38,227 nt of DNA from Chara braunii (lineage: Eukaryota; Streptophyta; Charophyceae; Charales; Characeae), in assembly GCA_003427395.1 (NCBI GenBank), contig BFEA01000110.1:1967463-2005689 (forward strand), in the 5' to 3' direction. Every line of letters begins with the position of its first letter. Position 1 is the stretch's first letter. The notes below the pieces were generated by a model. It did no database searches, was not told where the DNA came from, and saw nothing but the letters and a program-made list of their open reading frames with translations. Made by a program: the position numbers and the translations under genes. Positions 1-10,557 of this stretch are shown piece by piece.

Positions 1-425
1 CCTCCGTCAGCTATTGCAGTACTGGAAAGAAGGCCAGGGCGCATGCCCCACTGGCGGGAGTTAGTCTTACTTTCGAGTACACATGGCTTCCTGCCATCCG
101 ACCTGGAAATCTCAGGACGGCAATGTGCGGCTTTTGCGGCCACGTTCAAAAACATACTGGATGTTTTTTTTTTTTTTGGAGAAAACTACCGCGCAGTCAG
201 GGCTCGAGTTTGAAAGTCTTAATTTTTTTTGTCAAAAGGCCTTAACATGTACAATGTATACAAGCTAGGTTTCGGGGTCCAGTAGGGTCACGTGGGGAGG
301 GGGTGTGTTTATGTCTGGGGGAAATGCCTGCAGTTCACTTTCAAGCTGTTTTCGTGACTAAGCCGTAGTTACCCCTCTTTGTTTTTTTGCCCTCTTTTTG
401 TTTTTTTGCCCCGGGTTATGCCCTC
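1..425. other. Unannotated leader stretch
   Basis: No gene is supported here. Short ORFs are not conserved-looking. There is a T run near 162-177 and a smaller one near 222-229, and otherwise mixed sequence. Confidence 0.6.
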
Positions 426-427
426 AG

Positions 428-529
428 CTTCTTCTTGTTCTTCTTGTTCTTCTTGTTCTTCTTCTTCTTCTTCTTCTTTTCTTTTTTTCCTACTTCTTCT
501 TCTTCTTCTTCTTCTTCTTCGTCTTCTTC

Positions 530-561
<32 letters not shown>

Positions 562-574
562 CTTCTTCTTCTTT
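428..574. repeat. (TTC)n microsatellite
   Basis: An almost pure CTT/TTC tract with a few interruptions (TTG, TTTT, CTA). The three overlapping poly-Ser/Phe/Leu ORFs across it are artefacts of the trinucleotide repeat. Confidence 0.95.
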
Positions 575-599
575 TCGGTTTTTTGTTACGAGTTGCTTC

Positions 600-1380
600 A
601 GATCTGGTGTCGGGACTCGGAACCCACTAGAGACCTTTTACCTTTTTACGATGACTTGCTGTCGTTTTCAATCACGTGCGGGTGCGGCCTTTCATGACAC
701 ATACAGTCCGTGGATGGAGATTGATATCCACGACCCGCCCGTTCATGAAACTGTGAAGTTTCCGGGCCGGGGTGTCAACCAATCCGCGCTCTAGAAAGAC
801 TTACTTCTTTTGACTTTTTAATTCGAATTCCACTGTTCATCCATTTCATTCTATCCAATTTTTTGGGTCGGGGGTGATTTTGCAACGTTTCCTCGTTGCT
901 TCCTCGTTGCTCTCTCTCAGCCTCCATGAGATCGGCAAAACAGAAAAATGGCATTCATAGGACGCAGCCCATTGGCTGACCGAAGAACCCGTCCTCAAAA
1001 TCAGGCGACGAATTCGCTGCCTCGTTGCCCATTGGCTGACAGGAGAATCCAAAGAATGCTTTTGCTTTTGTTAATTCACAGATCACAAGGTTTTAAAATC
1101 TGCAAAAATTGGGAAAACCATTTTTTTAATGCAAAAACAGCATCACAGATGTTGTACAGCACTGCTAATGGGAGTGTGGTTTCAGTTTTTTTTGCCTTCT
1201 TCTTTTCTTTGAAGACTCATCATGTTAATATATTCTGACCATTCTGCAGCTGTGTAGTCCACTGCACGTCATACCAGGGTCCAGGGGCAATGACACGCCG
1301 GGCACTCAGACGGCCATATGGACCCGTTGGGAGTAACAGGATGGCTGGGCAAGACTATTTTGGGGTACTTACACCCCATT
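600..1380. other. Non-coding stretch with a duplicated CCAAT-containing 13-mer
   Basis: No gene is supported. The 13-mer CCCATTGGCTGAC occurs at 968-980 and again at 1028-1040, 60 bp apart. Each copy contains ATTGG, the reverse of a CCAAT box, but no gene start lies nearby that it could serve. Confidence 0.4.
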
Positions 1381-1386
1381 GAAACA

Positions 1387-1436
<50 letters not shown>

Positions 1437-1441
1437 CCTAC

Positions 1442-1493
<52 letters not shown>
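1387..1493. repeat. (TATC)n microsatellite
   Basis: About 26 TATC units with two TACC variants near the middle. The tract passes directly into TATATGTATA and then into the left end of a family-E element at 1501. Confidence 0.95.
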
Positions 1494-1500
1494 ATGTATA

Positions 1501-1665
1501 CAGGGTCACCAGCCCGTACGGACAGAGGTCCCCGGGCCGACCTCCGTACGTACGGGCGTTCGGGGTCCCGTTCGGGGTCCGAACCCAATGGTGTTCATCC
1601 CCCGCCAAAAATGATTTCGGGGCCTAAAATAAGTTCTCTATGACGTGAGGTAAGTTTCGACAAAC
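1501..1665 (+). mobile_element. Family E transposable element, left-end fragment
   Basis: The segment starts CAGGGTCACC directly after the microsatellite and runs through GC-rich, partly palindromic GTACGG/GTTCGG motifs. It continues into TTTCGGGGCCTAAAATAAG and a following TTCTCTATGACGT. The same order (CAGGGTTACC, GTTCGG palindromes, TTCGGGGCCTAAAAATAAG, TTCTCTATGATGT) is seen at 26781-26960, so this is the left end of the same family. The 3' limit is not clear and no right end is found nearby, so the copy looks truncated. It carries no coding capacity. Confidence 0.7.
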
Positions 1666-4141
1666 TAGAGCTATTGAAATCTTCTCAGAAGGTTTGAGAG
1701 ATCTTTTGCTGTAAACATATTTGTGGATGCTGTTGCTCCTTTTCCAATAGATCTTTCCTCTTTCCTTGTCTCGAAGGCTTAGGAAGTTACATTATTAACC
1801 ACATCCATGCTGCTGCTAAACTTTAAAACTTCAGAGATCTTCTACCATCGTAGATTTTGCTAGAATCATCTCGCGTCCGAACTCTTCAAGGTTGAAGAGG
1901 CTATATGTTTTCTATCTATTTCTACCACTTCATGCGCTCCCTAGTAATATATTGCAAGCTTGGCCGATTTTATTTTCCGAAATCTTCTCATTAAAAGCCG
2001 TCGAAATTTGTCAGACAAGCATTTTCAGTTTTGCTTTTCAAAGATCCGACTGCCCAAATAGATTTAGCTGTTAGCCTTCAAGCTTATGCTTCCCTTTCTA
2101 CCCGTCCCAACGAATACCGGATGACCCTACCTCAGTTTATAGTCATTAATTAACTTCGTTATGCTATTAATCTCATTCGCTCACTTCCCGCCATTCCACC
2201 ACACCAAGGACTACTAGGAAAGGTAAGATTAGGAACTCGGAACTTACGGTGAACCAACAGCAGTCCTGAGATCCGTCATTCAAAGCCGGATCACCCATCA
2301 GCATGAGATTTTAGAAAAGGAGCTTGCACGTTGTCGAAGGTTACCTAGTGCTACCTACACGGGCAACTTACTACCATTGATCANAAAAAAAAAAAAAAAA
2401 AAAAAAAGGGGTGCAGGAACTTCGATTAAGGATTACGAAGTCTCCTTCAGCGAGGATAAACCTTCTGCAGACTACAGCCAGATCACGTTTTATTTCTGAG
2501 AGAGAACGAGTCATCTTCTCTCATCAGGAATATGCAGTGGCTAATAAATCAGCTAATCAATTTTTGCACGTACTACGCTACTCAATCCACCCTCTGATCC
2601 ATCTGGCATAAGTCAATTTAGAACTGGAATAACTCTTGGAATTCTCTGAGGAATTTATTTCAATTAACACTAGATCAAGGATGTCTTCACCCTTGACTTC
2701 CTGTTTAAGATAGAGAATTTTCATATTTCAGTATGCAACCGTTTGTTGCTAAATCCCATCTATGAACTTAACTCTCAGTAGTCCTTAACCTGATCATTTA
2801 GAAAACGGTGGTAGTTTAGGAATTTGGCAGACCTGTAATCATTACCTACCGATCTTACGGAGCTTTAGTTTACTGTCGAACTGTTAAGTGTGCAACAACT
2901 ATTAGTTTAGACTTTCCCACCATAGTCAACCCTTCTATGCCCAACTACTGCCATTAATTAACTCCACCCTCGCTAACGTCTAATGTTCAAAAAAAAAAAA
3001 AAAAACAGGGATTTAATTCTAGGAATTTTCGGCTGAGTTTATTTCCAATAACACTAAAAGCAACTTTTCTTATTTACACGTTGATTCCCACCTTCGTTAC
3101 TCACGGAAGCTGAATGATTGGTTTTAACCTTAAGATTAGTTAGTAAAATCCCTCTCCTTAAAAGTAGGTAATTTTATATTTTAATTCGACCACTGATCAT
3201 GCCAAGAATTCCCTTACGTCATAAAACATTCATGTACGCCTGCAGTCATTTTTTCATCAATCCTGTCCGCTTCAGACCTTTAACATGTAGTGAGACAGAT
3301 TGGGTAGAACTTAGAGACTTTGGACTTTGTTTAGCCACCAGTAATTGATCATCCCTCCGACTCGAAAGTACTAAGTATTAAGCTCACCCTAGCATGCTTT
3401 CAAAGAACTAAGAGATAAATATCACATAGAAATATCACTTATGGAAACTCGGACAATTCTGCCACTTTCGGCTTTTTTTTAGAAGGAGCAGAACTCCTTG
3501 TCAGAATCGTAATCAGGTGATAGCACCAATGGGAACTATGTCGGATATCACTATCAGATGCTTTCAACTACTCGGGTTAACGACAGAATCACAACCATCA
3601 TCTTAGCATCAACTACAATACGTAATTGTCCACTTTAGATTTAAGTCCTAAGTACTTCTGCGCATTTTTAGTTACTTGTTTCTCTTGTTTTCGTGTAACT
3701 ATTTCTTAGTGCATTCAGAACCATACCACTCCATCACCACGGCGCGCAGACTAACTAGATCACCAGTTAGGCTACCCAGATCATCTACAAATGTAACTCA
3801 ATATTATCAACTTACTAAAGAAGGCGATTGAAATCCCGCTAGTTTTCAACTAAAATAAATTTCACCTACCCTACAAAAGCCCTTTTTAGTTTTAGGCATC
3901 TCTCACCACTACCTGCAGGTTTCATATCGTACACATATTAAATTCACCCATTTGTCAGGCCTTTCCCTTGGATTGCAGGTTTAATAATGCGCTAAAGGGA
4001 GCGAGAAAAGGGAGGGATCGACATGTTTTATTTAATCTTGTATCTCTGATCTACTTAAATCACCTATCCAAATAAGCAATTTGATAATTAAGGTACCCGA
4101 TCCAGAGCTTCGTAAATCTCGCTGCACGCCTATCACCGTAG

Positions 4142-4195
<54 letters not shown>

Positions 4196-4915
4196 GCAGG
4201 AATGTAGCAAAGATTATTTTGATTTTGCTCGGCCCAACTATCAGAACCTTAAAACTTCTTTGGCCCTCGACCCAATACCGGGGAACAAGGGTTTACGTAC
4301 ATTCTCAACTACCGCACTACTAGCATATTTTCAAATCTCACTTTCATATTTATAACGACTAACATATCATAAACCTTGGATGGCGCATCTGTTGTAGAAG
4401 GAAGAATGGTTTCTAGTTCCACCCAATCGGTAAACCTGCTTTATACCACCTCTAAATAACTAGCCAATATTGCAAAAATTTATCTTTCGTTTTAAAAAAA
4501 ATAAAAAAAATAAAAAAGGGTAGATTTAAAAATAAAATATCAAAAAAATGTTTGTTCTAAAGCACAGGTAGCCCAAGATTCTAGGTTCCACATGAGCCAG
4601 CTGTTCTTGAATGAATTTTATTCAACCTAAGATCAGTACGTACGCACTCTCATGTCATCTTTAATAAGGGAGAATAAATTTGTTCTAACCCTGCAAAAAA
4701 AAAAAAAAAAAAAAAAAAAAAGCGAGAGGGAGAAAAAGGAATGAGAGGAGAGCGGACAAGTGGATAAGCATTTAACCTGTCGGACTGTAATTGAACTTGC
4801 CACTCATCATAGCCTAATTGCAATTCAAAATCCATCACTTTCCTAGTTGAAGTTCGACTTGCCAAGCCCAATCGGAAGATCTATAGGTCTAACACTTAAA
4901 GCTACACAACCAACT
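1666..4915. other. AT-rich non-coding block with + strand A tracts
   Basis: No believable ORF is present on either strand over more than 3 kb. The block contains long A runs at 2385-2407 (preceded by an ambiguous base at 2384), 2989-3005, 4142-4192, and 4695-4721, plus an A-rich run at 4492-4517. All are on the + strand, and three are followed directly by GGG or GGGG. The block may be 5' non-coding sequence of the retroelement that follows, or older decayed repeats. Nothing in it identifies a gene. Confidence 0.5.
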
Positions 4916-4923
4916 TGTAAAAT

Positions 4924-5646
4924 GTGCAGATAGCTGATATTTTTCAATGGAAGACGAAAGATTTATCAGGAGCGGCTTCCTCACTCGCGCGTACCATAGA
5001 AGCGCTTGAAGATCCACGCAAAGATTTGCGCGCGCCAATCGTTTTGCCAACAGCACTGAAGAAGTTTCAAATCCTAAACCACAATGACGGTTCGCTATCG
5101 ACACTGGGAGCCTCAAGATTATTTAACCTCCTCAACAAACATGCCCTTGCCAAAAATGCTACTGCGGCGGAAATTAGAGTCCTGAAACAGAGAATTCAGG
5201 ACCTTTGTTTCCTTTTGTTGGAAAAATGCTCCATTAATATGCCCTACCGGATTGCGGGGAACCCAGATAACCTTCGTATTTTACCCTTGGAGCAATGGAC
5301 TTCTATCCTAAGGAACAAATTTTGGGCAAAAGTTCTTGCGACTTCCTGTCTTTCAAATTCAGCCCCTGAGAATTTTTTGAATTTAAAAATCAATATTGTC
5401 ACAGAATTGCTCACAGCAGACGCCGATTATCAGTTTCACTGCTCATCTATAAATCGCTTAGCCTTCTTCGCTCTAGGTTTCTACCTTGCTGTTCCTAGGT
5501 CTCCGAGCAGCAATGCGATTCCACAATTGGAATCCGAAGATAAGATTCAACTACTACTCTTTCTAAATCATCCAGACCACGCCCAAATCCACTTCCCAAA
5601 GACAAGAATCATTCTGCAGAACGCTCTAAAAAATCATTCACCTTAA
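4924..5646 (+). CDS. Gag-like ORF, first segment (hypothetical)
   Basis: An open frame of about 240 codons that begins just after a TAA at 4918 and has no ATG at its start. It therefore starts at a non-ATG codon, follows a splice (TGTGCAG precedes it), or is a broken N terminus. The product is soluble-looking, Leu- and Asn-rich, without signal peptide or membrane segment. Residues near 120-145 (LPLEQWTSILRNKFWAKVLA) resemble a stretch of the next ORF (VDIEVWTSVLGNWFLAMTFT), which suggests two related pieces. I do not recognise a catalytic domain. Its place directly upstream of the RT on the same strand makes a gag or nucleocapsid-type role of the DIRS-like element the most economical reading, but this is inference. 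Confidence 0.45.
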   Translation: MQIADIFQWKTKDLSGAASSLARTIEALEDPRKDLRAPIVLPTALKKFQILNHNDGSLSTLGASRLFNLLNKHALAKNATAAEIRVLKQRIQDLCFLLLEKCSINMPYRIAGNPDNLRILPLEQWTSILRNKFWAKVLATSCLSNSAPENFLNLKINIVTELLTADADYQFHCSSINRLAFFALGFYLAVPRSPSSNAIPQLESEDKIQLLLFLNHPDHAQIHFPKTRIILQNALKNHSP

Positions 5647-5907
5647 GAACTGAAGAACCTGAACCTACAGGTCTGTGCAAACTTGGGGCTTACAGAATGG
5701 TTCACCTCACTTGCAGCTAATCACGTTGCAGCAAACCTGCACTCAAACTAAGGTCAACCTTCTTTAAGTTCCTATCCCCAGTTCTGCAGATGTGTTCCCT
5801 GCATCATCCAAAAAGTACATCACCAATCATGCTCACCAAGCAAGGCATGAAGCACCAACCAGCACTCACATTACTTGTTTCTCTATGTCTTTCCTTGCCT
5901 CGGGCAG

Positions 5908-6432
5908 ATGGTCTCTGCACCACCCGCTCCGACTGCGCCCCCGTCGGTAGCTTGCTGCAGGATGGCAGCGGTTATCAAGAAACTCAGGCTACCACTTTTT
6001 GAGGGCACCAAGCAGATTCTAATCCACCACAAACTTGCGAAATTCATGGTTCTAGACTCGAAGGAAGCTTCGCTAGCAGATCCAGGGTCGACCAATCTCC
6101 TTCGGTTTGTCAACTGGGAAGCAGTCAGCTACTACACAGGTCTGGGAGGATTCCACAGCTCTCTCCAGATTGACAAATTGGTGTTGCACCTGCAGCAGCA
6201 TGCTGCAGGCAAGGTCCCTATGGTAGGGCAGGAGGAGGACACCGCTTTTTGGTTGGTTGATATAGAGGTCTGGACGTCTGTTCTAGGCAACTGGTTCTTG
6301 GCTATGACTTTTACGAACCACTCCACTGATGTCACCACTGGTAGGAGTTTAGACTGCCTGCAAGGAGAAAGTCTCTGTAATGCCCTATCAATTGACAACC
6401 AATACTGCAACCTCTTGAAACCTCTCAGATAG
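5908..6432 (+). pseudogene. Gag-like ORF, second segment
   Basis: The open frame is preceded by a pyrimidine-rich run ending CTCGGGCAG. I therefore start it at the ATG of 5908, although the frame stays open a little further upstream. It encodes about 174 residues with a tryptophan-containing stretch (EVWTSVLGNWFLA) similar to one in the 4924-5646 ORF, so it looks like a diverged relative or a second part of the same protein. It ends at a TAG at 6430-6432. No zinc knuckle or catalytic motif is visible. The repeat of the motif in two consecutive ORFs could mean an old internal duplication or nested copies of one element. Confidence 0.35.
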
Positions 6433-6498
6433 GCCGCCTTCCTCGCCCTTGGTTTTGCACTAGCTGAGCTACCCTGCTCACCAACCAGACCATTAGAC

Positions 6499-6756
6499 AT
6501 GAGGATAATGGAGCCCAGTGACATCGATTTTTTTTTTAGTTTCCTCGCAAATTCGAATTTCCCTGCTACCTTCCACCCCACCTTAATCCATCTCCTGCTT
6601 GAGGTCCTGGCAGGGCTATCTGATTACTGCTTTGAAGCTGCCCGCATGCGCACCTGGTTCAGCAGCGGGCCAGGTGACTGGATGTCCGCAATTATAGAAA
6701 ACTCTGAATATGTCATACCTGCAGATCCGGAATCTGATGATGTTGTTGAGGACTGA
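6499..6756 (+). pseudogene. Short acidic-tailed ORF in the gag region
   Basis: ATG at 6499, 85 codons, ending in an acidic tail (PESDDVVED). The following sequence reads CTAAGTAGGTAAGAAG, which contains a splice-donor-like GTAAG. The next gag-like ORF also ends in acidic residues followed by AGAGGTAAGG. This parallel suggests the two ORF ends are related, but the protein similarity elsewhere is too weak to prove it. Function unknown; probably another fragment of the retroelement gag region. Confidence 0.3.
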
Positions 6757-7391
6757 GGAAACAGGGCTAAGTAGGTAAGAAGTTTTGCTAGAAAGCCTCT
6801 AATACAGGTATTCCGATGAATGATCATACTAAGGGCGTTTGCAAGTATCAGAAACTATGGAGTTCTGTGATTGAGAATTAAGGACCAGGCTGAATTGACT
6901 TGAAAATATTTGTTGATTTTATGAATTTTCGGAATCCTATTTTGCTAAAAGGGTCTCCACAAATTTATCTTTTGAATACATCCTCGTCTTTCGGCATTTT
7001 CTATCTCGATGCAAAAAGTTCTCTGCCTTGCAAATCTGTTGCAGCAAGTTAATTTTGAGGGTTTTTAAGGACATTCATTTTCTGTCTCACCATCACTCCC
7101 ACCCGAATGGGTACTTGTTTTGGCATTATATTGGACCACATCACCAACGCCAAAGCCCAGTCTTTGGGAGATGGCAGCTTATTGGATGGATGGAATTAAT
7201 TAATCAGTTCGGCATACCAGAGGTAGTTGGCCTGGAAAAAAAAAAAGAAAAAAAAAAAAGGAATGAAAGACTTATTTGTGCCAACTTCCGGATGATTCTT
7301 TCGATTCCTACAGGATCAATCAATGGAATAAATCATTTACGACACTCTCGTGTCCCATGGACCAAATGCCATAGTTGGTCGAAGAATCTTC
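6757..7391. other. Spacer inside the retroelement gag region
   Basis: No supported gene. It contains an A-rich run at 7234-7259 and AT-rich sequence. The only longer ORF, starting at 7028, has no recognisable features and overlaps the next gag-like ORF in another frame. Confidence 0.4.
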
Positions 7392-8063
7392 ATGCCTCTT
7401 ATGAATCCCTCACCTGAGGTAGGAGAAGGGAAGGTTTTCGAATGCCTCAATCCTCGAGAACGCAACCCTCAGAAATCCTCTTATCTAGTCGAGCACAAGG
7501 GCAAGTTTTTCCCAGTTCATTCTCATCTACTGAGGACTTCAGACCACCTTTTCGTTCAGAATTCTGATTCAACCATCCGTCTGGGACCAGTCACCCCTGC
7601 TTCCAGCGGTAGGACTTCAGCTCAAACCTTCCCAGCCTCAACTGTCTCTAATCCAGTTAGGGCAATGATTTCAAGAGAAGAGGCGGATGAGATAGATTTC
7701 AGATTCAAGGTCAATCAATATGAACTTTCTCGTGTAAGAGAGATCTTTTCCTCAGCTATCAGGGAGGTGGAAAAATGCAAGGCTGCAGCTAATGAGATAA
7801 AGGTTTTGCAGTTCATCTTTGATCAGCCTCCTTGGTCGAGGCACTTCAATATTCTGATCAGAGTGAGGCAGATCGAGCTTCATTTCAAGCACGTTGATAG
7901 AGGAAAGACTCATGAAGTTGTGTTTAAGAATGCCTTGGTCAACCTGCCCAAGAAACTCTGCGACAAGCGTTTCCCACTAGAAGTTAAACAGTTGCTTAAG
8001 ATGCAGGAGCTAGAGACGTCCAGGTTAGGTCTGGATGAGATCAATGAGGAGTGGGATGATTAA
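7392..8063 (+). CDS. Gag-like ORF, third segment (hypothetical)
   Basis: The frame is open from 7350, but the first ATG is at 7392, giving about 223 codons. The product is hydrophilic and charged. A middle part of roughly residues 95-215 (from EEADEIDFRFKVNQYELSRV to the LKMQELETSRLGLDEI segment) looks helical, and the tail is acidic (NEEWDD). No zinc finger, protease or membrane segment is visible. It sits about 0.4 kb upstream of the start of the RT reading frame, on the same strand, as expected for a retroelement gag. It is intact through this length, unlike pol, which is odd for an otherwise broken copy. Family assignment is by position only. Confidence 0.45.
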   Translation: MPLMNPSPEVGEGKVFECLNPRERNPQKSSYLVEHKGKFFPVHSHLLRTSDHLFVQNSDSTIRLGPVTPASSGRTSAQTFPASTVSNPVRAMISREEADEIDFRFKVNQYELSRVREIFSSAIREVEKCKAAANEIKVLQFIFDQPPWSRHFNILIRVRQIELHFKHVDRGKTHEVVFKNALVNLPKKLCDKRFPLEVKQLLKMQELETSRLGLDEINEEWDD

Positions 8064-8237
8064 GAGGTAAGGCAGCCTTATCAAGGGGAGGGTAAGTTGC
8101 CCAGCGGTTTACGCTAAGCTCCATTAAAAACTTTAAATGGCAGACTCGTATTTCCGAACTGATGAATGAATTTACCAGGCCTTTGGGGGTAGTTATCCGC
8201 TCCCCACACCTCTTAGTGGTGGCCTGTTATTTTATAC

Positions 8238-8435
8238 TTGGCCGACAGGACCCGCACTCAGGTACGCTTTAACTGTTGTCTTCCTTGCAGGTATTCCCCG
8301 GGTCAAGATTCGGCCAAGTTCAAGTATAAAAGCCCAGCCAAGAAATCCCACCATAGGAGGAGCGACAGCGACTCTTCAGAGGACAAGAAAGAAAGGGGCC
8401 GTGAGGGAAAATCCTACAAGCAGTCCAAGCACTGA
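8238..8435 (+). CDS. Basic Ser/Arg/Lys-rich tail ORF upstream of RT
   Basis: About 65 codons without an ATG start. The last two thirds are strongly charged (KYKSPAKKSHHRRSDSDSS, then KK/ER/GR/GK clusters). This is the kind of basic, disordered nucleic-acid-binding tail found at the end of gag proteins or at a gag-pol junction. It ends at the TGA of 8433-8435. A different frame then stays open into the RT ORF from about 8459. It may be the C-terminal part of the 7392-8063 product reached by frameshift or splicing: a donor-like AGGTAAGG is at 8067 and an acceptor-like CCTTGCAG at 8283-8290. That link is not proven. Confidence 0.4.
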   Translation: MADRTRTQVRFNCCLPCRYSPGQDSAKFKYKSPAKKSHHRRSDSDSSEDKKERGREGKSYKQSKH

Positions 8436-8439
8436 ACTG

Positions 8440-9590
8440 CACCCCTTTACAGCATCAACTCTCCTTAGCAATAGCAGTCATAGAAAACAGATCAAGTTGG
8501 CTAAGGAATCCAGATAATTTTGCAGAAGCGTCACTCGTGAACCACTTGGAGGAGTGGAAGTCACTCCTGGCTTCTTCTACATCCAAATCCTCTAGGGACG
8601 TCCTCAATTGGCTAGAAAAGGATGTAAAGCTAAAATTTGCTGAAACTGGTCACAATCACCTCTCCAAGATCCAGGAAGTCAGGAGAATAGTCAAGCTAGT
8701 CCTAAGAGCCTCAGACTTCATGAGGGCTATTCGTTTGACTGAACCAACCCCGATCTCCCTACCAAACTATGATTTTTCCCCTACTTATGCTGATTTTGTG
8801 AACAACAGTGTGATTTCTTTGTTGGACCAAGGAGTAATCTCTGTCTCTGATACCCCTGCTGTAACGAACCCTGTTTTTGTAATTGAGAGCTCAAGCAAGC
8901 TCAAACTCATTGTGGACCTCAGATACGTGAACCTTTTTATTTCTTATCCTGACTTTCATTACGGAATTATTGATGACGCTGTATTAGTAATGGATGGGTC
9001 CATCTTGCATAATTTTTCTGTAACATTTTATGTTAAGAATGGTTACTACCATGTGCCGATTGATCCTAAATCCCGTTCGTTCCTAACTTTCTCTTGGATG
9101 GGAAAAACCTATCATTTCAACACTCTGTGCTTTGGAATTTTCTCCGCACGGCGCATGCTAGATTTTTATGACCGTTATGCAAGAGGTTATGGCAGTGATC
9201 AGGTCCAAAGGCGTCTATATCTTCTCCTGTATTGATGATAGTCTTTCTAACCACAAGAACCTTCCCCTACGCCTTTGTAATTCTTTTCTGATCACTTTCA
9301 TTTTTCACAAACTCGGATTTTTTCTCAGCCCAAACAAATGCAATATTTTCTCATCCCAATCCAACCGCTTTCTTGGCTTTATCATTGATTCACATCAGAA
9401 GAGGATTAAGGTACCCCAAGACAAAGCGGAAAATATTTTGAAACTCCTAAATGAATCCACGGCACAGTCACACCTAACTGCAAGAGGAGTTGCCTCCTTG
9501 GCAGGCAAATTGGTCTCGCTATCGAAGGTCTTTCTTCCTTCCTCGCTTCATTGCTCACACCTTCACTCCATCCTAACCAACTATGACTGA
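8440..9590 (+). pseudogene. Reverse transcriptase, DIRS/Ty3-like, frameshifted
   Basis: The frame is open from about 8459 to 9235 and continues in another frame over 9168-9590. RT landmarks appear in order: a substrate-binding segment (KLKLIVDLRYVN), the first catalytic block in weakened form (FSVTFYVKNGYYHVPIDP), FLTFSWMGKTYHF, and CFGIFSA. After a frameshift around 9150-9180 comes the catalytic YxDD-type block as FSCIDDSL, followed by KLGFFLSPNKCNIF and NRFLGFIIDS. The first catalytic Asp of the usual DLKxGYH motif is replaced (FYVKNGYYH), so this copy would be inactive even without the frameshift. The spacing and the FLGFxIDS then VPQDKAENIL tail fit DIRS-type RTs, which join directly to RNase H. 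It ends at a TGA at 9588. Confidence 0.8.
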
Positions 9591-10557
9591 AACGCTAAGG
9601 TTGAACTCTCAGTCGAATTCAAGAATGATCTCTATTGGTGGCTTGAGCACCTTCCTAGAATACCCGGAAGACTATGGACAGTCAGAAAAGCATCGGTTAC
9701 AATGCAGACAGACGCATCAGACTCCGCCGTATGAGCCATAATTTATTTTTCATCCAAGGAATCTTGGAAATTGAGTTTTCTACTCCCACCAAATTTGATT
9801 AAGACCTCGAGCACACACCGAGAATTGTATGCAGTAACAACTGCTATGACTCTCCTGGCAGAAAGGGCCCCCGAAGAACTTCACTCCCAGGCTATTAAGG
9901 TAGTAGGAGACAATCAGGCAGTCCTTTCCTCCTTAAGAAACTAAGTTCATCTGATCTTTTATTCAATTCCTTTTTTAGGAAATCGCTTCACTCCTTTTGA
10001 CCTTCGACTACCAATTGCAATCATCTTGGATTCCCAGAGAATTCAATACAGTTGCGGACGATCTATCAAAGATCATTGACTACTCAGATTGAGCTCTGGG
10101 TAAGAGCATTGTGGAGTTTTTAACCTCAAAATTCGGAGAACCTACAACAGACCTCTTTGCCTCGGAAGAGAATTTTGTCTGCATACCCTTTGTTTCATAA
10201 TTTATCTCACCAAACTGTCTGGCAGCAGATGCTTTGTCGCTAGATTGAAACTCTTTACCCGCTAGTCCTTACAGATGGGTCTTCCCTCCTACTTGTCTTC
10301 TTCACCAGGTCATAGCTAATATGAAATTCTTTGGGGGCGATTATCTCCTCATCACACCCAGCTCTTCTCGAGCAAGCTGGTTTTCCGCCTTACGGGACTT
10401 AGCAAGAACTTCGATTATCAACCTACAGAAGGATTTTGCTACCTGCACACCTACCTCTAGAGTTCCTAGGGATGCATTTAACCTTGGAAAGACAGGCCTA
10501 ACAGTAAACAGAATCTCCATCAAAAACTTCAATTGCACCCATAACCATATTGCATAA
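9591..10557 (+). pseudogene. RNase H and C-terminal region of the DIRS-like pol
   Basis: This follows the RT directly, in frame across the stop at 9588. RNase H hallmarks can be read: TDASDSAV (first Asp), THRELYAV (Glu), VVGDNQAVLSSL (second Asp), then after a frame change WIPREFNTVADDLSK at 10027-10071 (last Asp). In-frame stops occur at about 9731 and 9942. Beyond it, DLFASEENF and ADALSLD, then LLITPSSSRASWFSAL at about 10342-10390, resemble the conserved tail of DIRS-type pols. The end overlaps or abuts the 3' end of the recombinase on the other strand, near 10540. Non-functional copy. Confidence 0.75.

Noticed and set aside
2500-2531. CTGATGA on the - strand followed by complementary GAGAA/TTCTC and GAAA, like a second hammerhead
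   Set aside because: The stem does not end directly before GAAA (extra TCTCA) and no cleavage triplet or stem III fits.
8262-8290. Possible intron GTACGC...TTGCAG in the ORF upstream of RT
   Set aside because: It would be under 30 nt, too short for a spliceosomal intron, and the frame is open across it.
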